The notes: generated from the sequence alone by a model not told the origin. A stretch of DNA of 64,000 bases from an uncultured bacterium (GCA_905214725.1 CAJMNH010000009.1:1-64000); one strand, 5' to 3'; positions 7,716-16,987 are shown, counted from the stretch's first letter. Numbers and translations: made by a program.

Positions 7716-8822
7716 TCAGATTTTCTCCGTGAGTTTCTGTACCAGCCTGAATTGCGAGAAAAACTCCTTGGCAAAGACACGCAGCACCGTATAGGAGGGG
7801 ATTGCCAACAGCATGCCCACGATTCCCGCCAGCGAACCGGCGATCAGAATAACGATAAATATTTCGAGCGGATGCGCCTTCACACGCTCCGAGTAGAGCG
7901 TAGGTTGCAGCACGAAATCGTCGAATCCCTTGATGATAAGCAACGAACCGGCGATTATGAACATCGTATGCCCCGTCGTCATTCCTTCGATAGGCGTCAC
8001 CACGCCCATAAACACCGACATGACGCCGCCGATAAGCGGACCTGCATAGGGAACGACGTTCATCACGCCCATAATCAGTCCGATAAAGAAAGCGTCTTGC
8101 GTCCGCATTCCGAAGAAGATCATCGTAACCGAAATCACGATCATCAGGATGCAGCTTTCACTCAGAATGCCCGTAAAATACCGCATCAGCAGTTGCGATA
8201 CGGAGGACATCGCCCGCTCGATATTGCCGTGCACGCGCTCCGGGAAGGGCGCTTTGAGCATCGTCAGGAACAACTCGTCGTCTTTAAGAAAAAAGAAGGT
8301 GATGAACGAAATCGAGAAAAAAGCGATTATCGCCGAGAGCGTCAGGCTGACGATCGACGAAAACGCCGTATTGATCGTATCGTAGTCGAAAATGCTCTTG
8401 AACCACTGGATCAGCGAATCGGTCAGCGAGAACCGCTCGTCGGGCAGGGCGAACAGATCGTGGAGATACTCCTGCATGCGGGCGATCGGCTCCTCGATCG
8501 AGTGGAGGACCGAACCGAAATCGAGCGTGGCGAACTGGTACAGTTTGTTGAACACCAACGGCACGAAGAGCGTGCCTGCCACCGCGAAGAGCACCCAGAT
8601 CAGAATCAGCGTCGTCAGCGCCGCAGCCCAACGGGGGACGCGCCATCCCTTGATCCTCAGCCGCGACAGACGGCACGCCAGCGGATTGAAGATGATCGCC
8701 AGCAGAGCCGAGACCAGAATATAGACGACGATCGAACTGAAATACCACACCAGAAACGCCACCGCAGCGGCGATCACCAAACCGACGGTATAACGGGCAA
8801 GTGTGGGAGGCGTAATGAGCAT
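7716..8822 (-). CDS. AI-2E family transporter (PerM/UPF0118)
   Basis: A 368-residue membrane protein with the AI-2E transporter (UPF0118) layout: a pair of N-terminal helices, a third near residues 65-85, a soluble stretch of about 70 residues, then a C-terminal bundle containing the family pattern GLIMGVMNVVPYAGPLIGG near residue 240 and an IKGFDDFVLQP segment near 295. Family members include the autoinducer-2 exporter TqsA and Na+/H+ antiporter-type proteins; the substrate here is unknown. It starts 26 bp after psd on the same strand and is followed closely by the riboflavin kinase gene. Confidence 0.88.
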   Translation of the reverse strand: MLITPPTLARYTVGLVIAAAVAFLVWYFSSIVVYILVSALLAIIFNPLACRLSRLRIKGWRVPRWAAALTTLILIWVLFAVAGTLFVPLVFNKLYQFATLDFGSVLHSIEEPIARMQEYLHDLFALPDERFSLTDSLIQWFKSIFDYDTINTAFSSIVSLTLSAIIAFFSISFITFFFLKDDELFLTMLKAPFPERVHGNIERAMSSVSQLLMRYFTGILSESCILMIVISVTMIFFGMRTQDAFFIGLIMGVMNVVPYAGPLIGGVMSVFMGVVTPIEGMTTGHTMFIIAGSLLIIKGFDDFVLQPTLYSERVKAHPLEIFIVILIAGSLAGIVGMLLAIPSYTVLRVFAKEFFSQFRLVQKLTEKI

Positions 8823-8848
8823 CGTTCGTCCGATATGGGATTCCTACC

Positions 8849-9526
8849 TTATTTCGTTTGCGGTTTCAGCCGTGCGATCGGCGTCTGCGAACCGACGACG
8901 GGGTCGCCGATCTCGACCAGCACCTCGCTGTTCTTCGGCAGCAGCACGTCGATGCGCGAGCCGAACTTGATGAATCCGCACACGTCGTTCTGTTTGACGC
9001 GTTCACCGACCTTCATATAGGACACGATGCGGCGCGCGATCAATCCGGCGATTTGGCGGAACAATACGTGACGGCCGTCGTCCATGCGCACCACAGTCGT
9101 CGTCCGCTCGTTCTCGGTCGAGGATTTGGGATGCCAAGCCACCAGAAAACGGCCCGGATGATATTTGAAATACTCGACCACGCCGCCTACCGGCAACCAG
9201 TTCATATGGACATTGGTAATCGACATGAAGATCGAAATCTGCATCATCTCCTCATCGAGATATTCGCTCTCGTGCACCGGCTCGGTCACCACCACGCGTC
9301 CGTCGCAGGGAGAGAAGACCAGATCGGCGTCATGGATCTTCACGCGACGCGGCTCGCGGAAGAAGGCCACGATAAAAAACCAGAAAAACAGCATCAGCAC
9401 GACCAGCACCCACACGAGCGTACCGTTGTCATGGCTGCGCAGCAGATGGTAGATTCCCGTGCCGAGCAACAGACAGATCAATCCGGTGATACCGATAATT
9501 TTGTAACCCTCCTTATTGATTTTCAT
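8849..9526 (-). CDS. psd: Phosphatidylserine decarboxylase, short form
   Basis: A 225-residue pyruvoyl-dependent decarboxylase that turns phosphatidylserine into phosphatidylethanolamine at the membrane. Two N-terminal helices (about 8-28 and 36-55) anchor it. The self-processing site is FGSR, with cleavage expected between Gly189 and Ser190, so the Ser becomes the pyruvoyl group of the small alpha chain; upstream SPCDGRV (about 72-78) and SITNVHMNW are family motifs. The length matches the short Psd-related (archaetidylserine decarboxylase-like) type. It sits 18 bp behind cdsA, which makes the CDP-diacylglycerol used one step before phosphatidylserine, so the operon encodes consecutive lipid steps. 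Confidence 0.92.
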   Translation of the reverse strand: MKINKEGYKIIGITGLICLLLGTGIYHLLRSHDNGTLVWVLVVLMLFFWFFIVAFFREPRRVKIHDADLVFSPCDGRVVVTEPVHESEYLDEEMMQISIFMSITNVHMNWLPVGGVVEYFKYHPGRFLVAWHPKSSTENERTTTVVRMDDGRHVLFRQIAGLIARRIVSYMKVGERVKQNDVCGFIKFGSRIDVLLPKNSEVLVEIGDPVVGSQTPIARLKPQTK

Positions 9527-9544
9527 TTCAGTAAAGATTAGTCG

Positions 9545-10402
9545 TTATACGAACCTGCCGACAAGCAACAGGTAAAGGAACACATAGGGCGCCGACAGCA
9601 GCAGCGCGTCGAAACGATCCAGCACGCCGCCGTGACCGGGGATCAGACGCCCCGAATCCTTGACCTGCGAGGCGCGCTTGAACATCGACTCCACCAGATC
9701 GCCCGCAACGCCGGCCAAAGCGGCGACAAGCGCCAGACCGCCCCAGACCCAGTAATTCGCATCGAGCGCATAGGCGGCGACGAACCCCGTCGCCACAGCT
9801 CCCGCAAGGCCGCCGAAGAACCCCTCCCACGACTTTTTGGGCGAGAGTCGCTCGCATAGACGGTGACGGCCGAAGGTCATCCCCACCAGATAGGCGAACA
9901 CGTCGTTGGCCCAGATAATGAAAATATAGCACAGCACCGTCGCAGGACGCCACACGCCACCGCCGGCAAGCACCGGAATATAGAGCAGCAACGACAGCGG
10001 AACGGCGATATACAATACGCCCAGCACCGTCGCGCCCAAATTGGCCAGCGGCGTGGCGCTGCGGCGGAACAGTTCGCACACAAAGAGCGTCGGCAGCAAT
10101 AATCCGATATAGAGCAGCAGGTTCAGCACGAGGCCTCCCGCCTCGTCCGTCACCGGCTGGCTGAACTGCCGGAAGACGACGAAATTCAGCACAAACAACA
10201 GCACTCCGACTGCCAATCCCATCCACCGCTGGGGCGAGAGGCCCGTTTCACGGGCCAATTTGTAAAACTCCATCTGACCGCCCACGAGAATCAGCAGCAG
10301 CAACGCGCCGAAGCTCCATTGCGATCCTAAAACGGCGCCGACAAATACTCCGGCCAATATCAGACCGCTGAGCGTCCGCACCATCAGGTTCTTCATTTTC
10401 AT
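9545..10402 (-). CDS. cdsA: Phosphatidate cytidylyltransferase
   Basis: A 285-residue integral membrane enzyme with about eight helices that makes CDP-diacylglycerol from phosphatidate and CTP. The C-terminal CDS signature is present as KDSGRLIPGHGGVLDRFDAL (about 245-264), with the conserved GHGG and DRxD acidic residues that bind the metal pair. Start could be either of two ATGs six bases apart. It begins 7 bp after the ftsH stop. Order ftsH-cdsA-psd is consistent with one transcript linking membrane protein quality control to phospholipid synthesis. Confidence 0.93.
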   Translation of the reverse strand: MKMKNLMVRTLSGLILAGVFVGAVLGSQWSFGALLLLILVGGQMEFYKLARETGLSPQRWMGLAVGVLLFVLNFVVFRQFSQPVTDEAGGLVLNLLLYIGLLLPTLFVCELFRRSATPLANLGATVLGVLYIAVPLSLLLYIPVLAGGGVWRPATVLCYIFIIWANDVFAYLVGMTFGRHRLCERLSPKKSWEGFFGGLAGAVATGFVAAYALDANYWVWGGLALVAALAGVAGDLVESMFKRASQVKDSGRLIPGHGGVLDRFDALLLSAPYVFLYLLLVGRFV

Positions 10403-10409
10403 TCGTATC

Positions 10410-12410
10410 TTAAGCTTCGGTTAATTCGTTCGCAGCGGCCTTGCCTCCCGCAGTCTCTTCCGCCTTTCCGTCGCCAGCAGCGGCGCGTTTGGCCGACTGC
10501 GCCGACGGTCCCAGAATCTGTTCGATATCCTCGGCATAGATCGTCTCCTTTTCGAGGAGCAGGTCGGCCATCGCATTGATCCGGTCGTTTTTCTCCTCGA
10601 CGATCTTCCGTGCACAAGCGTAAGCGTCGTCGAGCATACGGCGCACCTCGCAATCGATGTCGCGGGCGGTCTCCTCGCTGAACGGCTTGGTAAACGTATC
10701 GCGCGTGCCGGTCGAATCGTAGTAACTGATCGGGCCGATCTTCTTGCTCATGCCGTAATAGGCCACCATCGCATAGGCGGTCTTCGTCGCCCGTTCCAGA
10801 TCGCTCAGCGCACCCGCCCCGAGCGTTCCGTAGTTGACCTCCTCGGCGATCCGGCCGCCCAGCAGACCGGCCAACTGCTCTTCGAGCGCCTCGTTCGTAA
10901 CGTGCACCCGCTCTTCGTCGGGCACCGACCATGTGGCGCCGAGGCTCTTGCCGCGCGGCACGACGGTCACTTTCAGCACCGGATCGCATTCGGCGAGCGA
11001 CCACATTACCGTGGCATGACCCGCCTCATGAATCGCCGTGGCGCGCCGTTCGGCCGCCGTCATCGGCATGTTCCGCTTTTCGAGTCCGCCCACGATGCGG
11101 TCGATCGCCGCCATAAAGTCGTCGCGGCCGATGCTCTTCTTGCTGTGCCGGGCAGCAATGAGCGCTGCCTCGTTGCAGACGTTGGCGATGTCGGCGCCCG
11201 AAAAGCCCGGCGTCTGACGCGCCAGAAAATCCCGATCGAGGTCTTTATCCAATTTCAGATTACGCATGTGAACGGCAAATATCTCGGCCCGTTCGTGCAC
11301 GTCGGGCAGCCCGACGTCGATCTGACGGTCGAAACGACCGGCACGCATCAGCGCCTTGTCCAGAATATCGACGCGATTGGTCGCCGCCAGCACGATCACG
11401 CCCGAATTGGTCTGGAACCCGTCCATCTCCGTAAGCAACTGGTTGAGCGTATTCTCCCGTTCGTCGTTACCCGAGAACCCCGCGTTCTTGCCGCGGGCGC
11501 GGCCGATCGCGTCAATCTCGTCGATAAAGACGATGCACGGCGCCTTCTGCTTGGCCTGCTCGAACAAGTCGCGCACACGCGACGCGCCCACGCCGACGAA
11601 CATCTCCACAAAGTCCGAACCCGAAATCGAGAGGAACGGCACGTTTGCCTCGCCGGCCACGGCTTTGGCCAGCAGCGTTTTACCGGTTCCCGGAGGGCCG
11701 ACGAGCAACGCTCCCTTGGGAATCTTGGCGCCCAGATCGCGGTATTTCTCCGGCTTGCGCAAAAAATCGACGATCTCCATCACTTCGACCTTGGCCTCCT
11801 CCAGCCCCGCGACGTCCTTGAAGGTCACGCGTTTGGGAGTATCCTTGTCGTATACCTGCGCCTTGGCCTTGCCGACATTCATCAGGCCGCCGCCTCCGGC
11901 GGCACCGCCGCCGCGCGACATGCCGCGCATGATGAAAAACCACACGGCGATGATAAGCACCCACGGCAGGAAATTGATCAGCAGATTCATCCATCCGTTC
12001 TCCCTGTTCTCATAGGTAAGCACCACGCGATTGCCCGAATCGGCCTCAGCCTTGTCCAGATCCTGCCGGAACGTATCGACCGAACCGATGTTGAACACCA
12101 GTTGCACTCCCTCGTCGGGAAGGCGCTTGAACTGGGGCTGCGTCGAATCCCTGCGATACTTCTCGACCGCATTCTTTTTAAGGAACACCTCAGCCACATC
12201 GCGGTTCACCACCTCGATCTTCTCCACATCGCCGCTGCGAACCATCCCCTCGACCGTATTCCAGTCGCTGCGCACGGGATCGGTATTCTCCATACCGTAA
12301 AGCGAATAGCCGATGATGAAAGCCGCCACCAGCACATAAATCCACATATAGGAGGGACGCGGCATGATCGGATTCCGGTTACCGCCGTCCTTTTTCTTCT
12401 TTGCTGTCAT
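10410..12410 (-). CDS. ftsH: ATP-dependent zinc metalloprotease FtsH
   Basis: A 666-residue membrane AAA+ protease that degrades unassembled membrane proteins and regulators. Domain order: helix at about 22-40, periplasmic domain with a Bacteroidetes-type insertion to about 140, second helix 142-161, Gly-rich linker, AAA+ module with Walker A GPPGTGKT (238-245) and Walker B FIDEIDAIG, then the zinc protease HEAGH (about 460). The Ala/Lys-rich tail after about 640 is low complexity. Start MTAKKKKDGG follows the rsfS stop by 9 bp. It is the second gene of rsfS-ftsH-cdsA-psd. Confidence 0.98.
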   Translation of the reverse strand: MTAKKKKDGGNRNPIMPRPSYMWIYVLVAAFIIGYSLYGMENTDPVRSDWNTVEGMVRSGDVEKIEVVNRDVAEVFLKKNAVEKYRRDSTQPQFKRLPDEGVQLVFNIGSVDTFRQDLDKAEADSGNRVVLTYENRENGWMNLLINFLPWVLIIAVWFFIMRGMSRGGGAAGGGGLMNVGKAKAQVYDKDTPKRVTFKDVAGLEEAKVEVMEIVDFLRKPEKYRDLGAKIPKGALLVGPPGTGKTLLAKAVAGEANVPFLSISGSDFVEMFVGVGASRVRDLFEQAKQKAPCIVFIDEIDAIGRARGKNAGFSGNDERENTLNQLLTEMDGFQTNSGVIVLAATNRVDILDKALMRAGRFDRQIDVGLPDVHERAEIFAVHMRNLKLDKDLDRDFLARQTPGFSGADIANVCNEAALIAARHSKKSIGRDDFMAAIDRIVGGLEKRNMPMTAAERRATAIHEAGHATVMWSLAECDPVLKVTVVPRGKSLGATWSVPDEERVHVTNEALEEQLAGLLGGRIAEEVNYGTLGAGALSDLERATKTAYAMVAYYGMSKKIGPISYYDSTGTRDTFTKPFSEETARDIDCEVRRMLDDAYACARKIVEEKNDRINAMADLLLEKETIYAEDIEQILGPSAQSAKRAAAGDGKAEETAGGKAAANELTEA

Positions 12411-12419
12411 AAAATCTCT

Positions 12420-12770
12420 TTACTCCTCGTAATCATAACGTTTGAGCGGTGCGTCGGCCCACAGCTCCTCAAGCTTGTAGAAGGAACGCAACTCGGTCGT
12501 GAAGATGTGCACCACGACGTCCATGTAGTCCATCGCCACCCACAAGCCCGTCTGCTTGCCTTCGACACGCCATACTTTCTCCCCCAGTTTCTCCTCCGCA
12601 GCCTGCTCGATGCCGTCTGCGATCGCCACGACCTGCGTGGTCGAATCGGCGTTGCAGACAACGAACTGCGAGCAGATGGCTCCATCGAATCCCGAGAGGT
12701 CCAACGATACAATATCCTTACCTTTTTTATCCTGAATCGCACCGACAATTGTCTCTATCAATTCTTTCAT
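12420..12770 (-). CDS. rsfS: Ribosomal silencing factor RsfS
   Basis: A 116-residue protein of the RsfS/Iojap family. It binds ribosomal protein uL14 and blocks joining of the two ribosomal subunits under starvation. Diagnostic features are the start MKELIETIVGAIQDKKGKDI, the SQFVVCNADS strand, WVAMDYMDVVVHIF and the tail with YKLEELWADAPL. The open frame runs 65 codons further upstream without family similarity, so I place the start at the conserved ATG. A minus-strand TATCTTTG at 12808-12815 gives a leader of about 30 bases. It heads the ftsH-cdsA-psd operon. Confidence 0.93.
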   Translation of the reverse strand: MKELIETIVGAIQDKKGKDIVSLDLSGFDGAICSQFVVCNADSTTQVVAIADGIEQAAEEKLGEKVWRVEGKQTGLWVAMDYMDVVVHIFTTELRSFYKLEELWADAPLKRYDYEE

Positions 12771-12807
12771 ATAATAATATTCCGTAATAGCACGCGCTAT
12801 ATTTGCG

Positions 12808-12815
12808 CAAAGATA
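12808..12815 (-). promoter_or_regulatory. -7 element of the rsfS-ftsH-cdsA-psd operon
   Basis: TATCTTTG followed by GCGCAAATATAGCG on the minus strand, 38 bases before the rsfS start. The -33 region 20 bases upstream reads TTTCG rather than TTTG, so only the -7 box is convincing. Confidence 0.5.
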
Positions 12816-12891
12816 GTAAATAAATCGGAAATCGACGAAAAACAGGGACGGAATGAGCGGATTATGACACGCCGCACAAACTGCGCCGCAA

Positions 12892-12923
12892 AGTGAAAAA
12901 CCGCCTGCAATCTGCATGGCGGT
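12892..12923 (-). terminator. Terminator of oxyR
   Basis: On the minus strand ACCGCC-a-TGCA-gat-TGCA-g-GGCGGT type pairing gives a hairpin with a small internal loop, followed by TTTTTC. It lies 55 bases past the oxyR stop codon. Confidence 0.65.
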
Positions 12924-12977
12924 AACGCGGCGGACCGGCCGGCAGCGAAAAAGCCTCTCCCGCAACCGGCGGAAGGC

Positions 12978-13865
12978 CTATTTGCGATAGGCGCGGATCG
13001 AATCGGCAAGCGCCTTGATAATCGACTGTTTGACGAACGTGCGGCGCACGGCGATGGCGATCTTGCGCGAAGTGGCGCCTTTGGCCAGCATCTTCACGCG
13101 GTTGCGATGCTCCTTGGGCACATACTCGATAGCCATCTCGGGTATGATCGTCACGCATTGCGTGCAGTCGACGATACGCATCAGCGTATCGAGCGACCCC
13201 GATTCGAAATAGTAGTGCGACGGCACACCGCGTTTGGCCTGACACAATTCGATGACCTGATCGCGCATGCAGTTACCGTCCGAAAGTAGGATCAATTCGC
13301 GCAGATCGATGTCCTCGATACGGATGTTCGAACGTTCGTAGAGCGGATTGTCGGGCGAGACGTAAACGAAGAAGCGGTCGTCGAACAACTCCTGCTCCTG
13401 AATTCCTTCCCCGCACGTACCGCCCGCCACCAGCGCGGCGTCGATGCGGTCGCGCTTCATCGCATCGACGATGTCGCGCGTCATCAGCTCCTTGACCTCC
13501 AGCTCCACGTGGGGATAGTCGTGCACGAAACCGGGCAGAAACTTATGGAGCAGATACGGCGCGACGGTCGGGATGACCCCCAACCGCAAACGTCCCGATA
13601 TTTCGCCTTTGAGCTCAGCCACCGATTCGCGGATATTGTCGTAGGCGCGCAGCGTCTCACGGGCGCGGTCCAACACCACTTCACCCGCTTCGGTGGCGAT
13701 CACGGGTTTCTTCGAACGATCGAGCAACACGACGCCCAACTCCTCTTCGAGCGATTTGATCTGCATGCTCAGCGAAGGCTGCGTCACGAAACAGTGTTCG
13801 GCGGCCAACGAAAAACTCCCGCAATTGGCAACCGCCAGCAGGTATTCGAGTTGAATGATAGTCAT
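12978..13865 (-). CDS. oxyR: LysR-type peroxide sensor OxyR
   Basis: A 295-residue LysR-type activator. The helix-turn-helix occupies about residues 1-60 (start MTIIQLEYLLAV, with FVTQPSLSMQIKSLEEELG). The effector domain carries both redox cysteines: DGNCMRDQ with Cys199 and VIELC with Cys208, exactly the numbering of the E. coli disulfide switch, so peroxide sensing is well supported. In Bacteroides OxyR controls catalase, Dps and alkyl hydroperoxide reductase; none of these targets is adjacent here. The gene is divergent from trpS, and the two -7 boxes in the 131-bp gap nearly overlap. Confidence 0.95.
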   Translation of the reverse strand: MTIIQLEYLLAVANCGSFSLAAEHCFVTQPSLSMQIKSLEEELGVVLLDRSKKPVIATEAGEVVLDRARETLRAYDNIRESVAELKGEISGRLRLGVIPTVAPYLLHKFLPGFVHDYPHVELEVKELMTRDIVDAMKRDRIDAALVAGGTCGEGIQEQELFDDRFFVYVSPDNPLYERSNIRIEDIDLRELILLSDGNCMRDQVIELCQAKRGVPSHYYFESGSLDTLMRIVDCTQCVTIIPEMAIEYVPKEHRNRVKMLAKGATSRKIAIAVRRTFVKQSIIKALADSIRAYRK

Positions 13866-13890
13866 AAACGAAGGAACTTATTCTGTCCGG

Positions 13891-13917
13891 CAAATATATA
13901 AAAAAACCTTATATTTG
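13891..13917. promoter_or_regulatory. Overlapping divergent promoter elements, oxyR / trpS
   Basis: On the minus strand TATATTTG (13891-13898), with CTTG 20 bases upstream, faces oxyR. On the plus strand TATATTTG (13910-13917) faces trpS, and a second plus-strand box TACTTTTG lies at 13950-13957. The first pair is only 11 bases apart, so the two polymerases or an OxyR dimer would compete for the same DNA. Confidence 0.55.
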
Positions 13918-13996
13918 TCAAGATTACTCGCAGAGAGCCATATTTTTTCTACTTTTGTCCCTTACATATAAAATTATAAAAACGACATACGCTGTT

Positions 13997-15121
13997 ATGG
14001 GTAAAATCATTCTGACCGGAGACCGACCGACCGGCAAACTGCACCTCGGCCACTATGTAGGTTCGCTGCGCCGCCGCGTGGAGTTGCAGAACTCGGGCGA
14101 ATTCGAAAAGATTTTCATTATGATCGCCGACGCGCAGGCGCTCACCGACAACGCCGACAATCCCGAAAAGGTGCGCCAGAACATTATCGAGGTAGCGCTC
14201 GATTACCTTGCCTGCGGTCTCGACCCCGAAAAATCGACATTGTTCATCCAGTCGCAGATTCCCGAATTGTGCGAACTGGCCTTCTACTACATGAACCTTG
14301 TCACCGTAGCCCGTTTACAGCGCAATCCGACCGTGAAGGCCGAAATCCAATTGCGCGGTTTCGGGGAAAACAACGCCGAGAACGACCTGCAACGACAGGG
14401 AATTCCCGTCGGGTTCTTCACCTACCCCATCTCGCAGGCGTCGGACATCACCGCTTTCCGCGCCACGACCGTGCCTGTGGGCGAGGATCAGGAACCGATG
14501 CTCGAACAGACGCGCGAGATCGTCCACAAGTTCAACTCGGTTTACGGCGAGACGCTCGTCGAACCCGAAATCCTGCTGCCCGAAAACGCCGCCTGCATGC
14601 GCCTGCCCGGCACCGACGGCAAAGCCAAGATGTCCAAATCGCTGGGCAACTGCATCTACCTGAGCGATCCGGCAGAGGAGGTGCGCAAAAAGGTGATGGG
14701 CATGTACACCGATCCCGACCACCTGCGCGTGGAGGACCCGGGCAAAGTCGAAGGCAACGCCGTCTTCACCTACCTCGATGCCTTCTGCCGTCCCGAACAT
14801 TTTGCGAAATACCTCCCCGACTACCCCTCTCTCGACGAACTGAAGGCGCACTACCGTCGCGGCGGCTTGGGCGACGTGAAGGTCAAAAAGTTCCTGATCG
14901 CCGTGTTGAACGAAACGCTCGACCCGATCCGCGAACGCCGCCGTTACTACGAGGAGCGCATCGAATGGGTCTACGACGTGCTGCACAAAGGATCCGAGAC
15001 CGCACGCGCCGAGGCTGCGCGCACGTTGAGCGATGTTCGCGAAGCGATGAAGATCAATTATTTCGGAGATCGGGAATTGATCGCTTCTCAAGCTGCGCTC
15101 TACCGCGAGAAACATCAATAA
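13997..15121 (+). CDS. trpS: Tryptophanyl-tRNA synthetase
   Basis: A 374-residue class I synthetase that charges tRNA-Trp. The HIGH-type motif is KLHLGHYVGS (residues 12-21) and the KMSKS loop is KAKMSKS (about 212-218). The start giving MGKIILTGDRPTGKLHLG was chosen because it matches the usual TrpRS N-terminus; upstream in-frame codons are AT-rich non-coding sequence. Length is a little above the common 330 residues because of an insertion typical of the Bacteroidetes form. clcA-type gene follows after 18 bp, so the two probably share a transcript. Confidence 0.95.
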   Translation: MGKIILTGDRPTGKLHLGHYVGSLRRRVELQNSGEFEKIFIMIADAQALTDNADNPEKVRQNIIEVALDYLACGLDPEKSTLFIQSQIPELCELAFYYMNLVTVARLQRNPTVKAEIQLRGFGENNAENDLQRQGIPVGFFTYPISQASDITAFRATTVPVGEDQEPMLEQTREIVHKFNSVYGETLVEPEILLPENAACMRLPGTDGKAKMSKSLGNCIYLSDPAEEVRKKVMGMYTDPDHLRVEDPGKVEGNAVFTYLDAFCRPEHFAKYLPDYPSLDELKAHYRRGGLGDVKVKKFLIAVLNETLDPIRERRRYYEERIEWVYDVLHKGSETARAEAARTLSDVREAMKINYFGDRELIASQAALYREKHQ

Positions 15122-15139
15122 CGCCGTCGAAAAGCGACT

Positions 15140-16930
15140 ATGAAACTCAAGGATTTCCGATACGAACGCATCTACGCGCTCTTCTACCGCCTGACGCGCC
15201 GGCTGAGCAACCGACAGATCATGATGCTGTTGGCAATGGTCGTCGGTTTGCTGGCCGGACTGGGCACTTACGTCTTCGAAATCCTGCTCTATGCGATCAA
15301 GAGTTGTCTGGTCAATTGGTTTCCGGTCGGCCGCGCGCATTTTCTGTTGCTGATCTACCCCGCCGTGGGTATTATTCTGGCGACGCTGTTCGTCAAATAC
15401 ATCGTGCGCGACAACATTTCGGAAGGGGTTACGCGCGTACTCTACGCCATGTCGCGCCGCGATTCGCGCATTCCTGCCCACAACTGCTGGACTTCGATCG
15501 TAGGCGGCGCCACGACCATCGGCTTCGGCGGTTCGGTCGGCCCGGAGGCGCCGATCGTACTGACGGGCGCCGCCATCGGGTCGAACGTAGGTCGGTTGGC
15601 GCGCCTCAACTACCGCAATACGACGCTGATGCTCTGCTGCGGCGCCGGCGCGGCCATCGCCGCCATCTTCAAAGCGCCGATCACGGGTGTGGTCTTCGTG
15701 TTGGAGATTCTGATGCTCGACATCACCGCTTCGTCGGTCATTCCGCTGCTCATCGCCTCGATCACCGCCACGACCATCGCCTTTGTCTTCCGCGGCTTCG
15801 ATCCGATCATCGCCGTCTCGCTCACCTCGGCCGACGCTTTTGAACTGCAACAGATCCCCATGTTCATTCTGCTGGGCGTATTGTGCGGTCTGATGTCCTA
15901 TTATTTCACCTCGGTCAACTCACGCATCGGCGCCTTCTACAAAACCATCCGCTCGCAAAGCCGCAAATGGCTCTACGCCGGCATCACGCTGGGCGTGTTG
16001 CTGTTCGTCTTTCCGCCGCTCTACGGCGAAGGTTACGAGGGATTCACCTCGCTGATGCACGGTGACACCAAGTCGCTCTTCAACACCTCGCTTTTCTATC
16101 GTTTCAGCGACATCGACTGGGTAGTGATTCTCTACATCGCCGCCATCATGTTTTTCAAGGTAGTGGCCATGTCCTCGACCAACGCCGCAGGCGGCGTGGG
16201 AGGAACCTTCGCTCCGTCGCTCTTCGTCGGCGCCTTCACGGGCGCCATCGTGGCGCTGGTCTTCAACGTCCTGTTCGGCTGGCAGCTCTCGATCGCCTCG
16301 TTCACGCTGGTGGGAATGGCGGGCGTCATGTCGGGCGTGATGAACGCACCGCTCACCTCGATCTTCCTGATCGCCGAACTGTCGAGCGGCTACGGGCTTT
16401 TCATCCCGCTGATGATCGTCGCCTGCATCTCGTTCGCCGTCGATTATTATCTCGATCCCGACTCGATTTACACCAAACAGCTGCGTCTCAGCGGCGATCT
16501 GCTGACGCACGACAAGGATCAGTCGGTCTTCGTTTTCCTGAAACTCGACGATCTGATGGAGACCGATTTCTACCGCATCAAGGAGACCTTCACATTGGGC
16601 GACATCGTCCACATCATCGCCCACGCGCGGCGAAATATCTTCCCCGTGATCGACAATTTCGGCCGTCTGATCGGAATCGTCCAGCTGGACGACCTGCGCG
16701 AAGACATGTTCAAACGCGAAAAATGGGGCACGCCGATCAGCCGTTACATGATTCAGCCGCCCGACCGCATTTTCCAACACGAACAGATTCAATCCGTACT
16801 GCCCAAATTCGAGGAGAACCACACGTGGATGCTGCCCGTCGTCGACAAGCAGAACCACTATCTGGGTTTCATCTCCAAGTCGCGTATTCTGAACGCCTAC
16901 CGCGAACAACTGGTCAAAATACAACAGTAA
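15140..16930 (+). CDS. ClC chloride channel/transporter with C-terminal CBS pair
   Basis: A 596-residue ClC protein: about 10-12 membrane helices to residue 440, then two CBS domains (about 475-595) that usually bind adenine nucleotides and tune gating. The selectivity-filter stretch reads GSVGPEAP (131-138), in which Glu136 corresponds to the gating glutamate of the GREGP motif. At the site of the proton glutamate (E203 in E. coli ClC, within FIIEEM) this protein reads FVLEIL, so that residue appears to be Ile. The protein may thus be a channel or a weakly coupled transporter; this alignment was done by eye. A perfect hairpin follows at 16935-16968. Confidence 0.9.
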   Translation: MKLKDFRYERIYALFYRLTRRLSNRQIMMLLAMVVGLLAGLGTYVFEILLYAIKSCLVNWFPVGRAHFLLLIYPAVGIILATLFVKYIVRDNISEGVTRVLYAMSRRDSRIPAHNCWTSIVGGATTIGFGGSVGPEAPIVLTGAAIGSNVGRLARLNYRNTTLMLCCGAGAAIAAIFKAPITGVVFVLEILMLDITASSVIPLLIASITATTIAFVFRGFDPIIAVSLTSADAFELQQIPMFILLGVLCGLMSYYFTSVNSRIGAFYKTIRSQSRKWLYAGITLGVLLFVFPPLYGEGYEGFTSLMHGDTKSLFNTSLFYRFSDIDWVVILYIAAIMFFKVVAMSSTNAAGGVGGTFAPSLFVGAFTGAIVALVFNVLFGWQLSIASFTLVGMAGVMSGVMNAPLTSIFLIAELSSGYGLFIPLMIVACISFAVDYYLDPDSIYTKQLRLSGDLLTHDKDQSVFVFLKLDDLMETDFYRIKETFTLGDIVHIIAHARRNIFPVIDNFGRLIGIVQLDDLREDMFKREKWGTPISRYMIQPPDRIFQHEQIQSVLPKFEENHTWMLPVVDKQNHYLGFISKSRILNAYREQLVKIQQ

Positions 16931-16934
16931 GAAC

Positions 16935-16968
16935 GACAGGCGGCCTCCTTCGAAGGCGGCCGCCTGTC
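16935..16968. terminator. Hairpin between convergent clc and GH127 genes
   Basis: A perfect 11-bp stem GACAGGCGGCC / GGCCGCCTGTC with a 12-base loop lies between two genes that end toward each other (stops at 16930 and 16988). The T-tract is poor on both strands, so it may act as a bidirectional 3'-end hairpin rather than a classical terminator. Confidence 0.55.
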
Positions 16969-16987
16969 GGCTTGTCTTCCAGAAAAC

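Noticed and set aside
6266..7780. A 504-residue fusion of riboflavin kinase strand and glycosyltransferase-like protein
   Set aside because: The upstream part is an out-of-frame reading of the riboflavin kinase gene; the real start at 7327 leaves a 353-residue protein.
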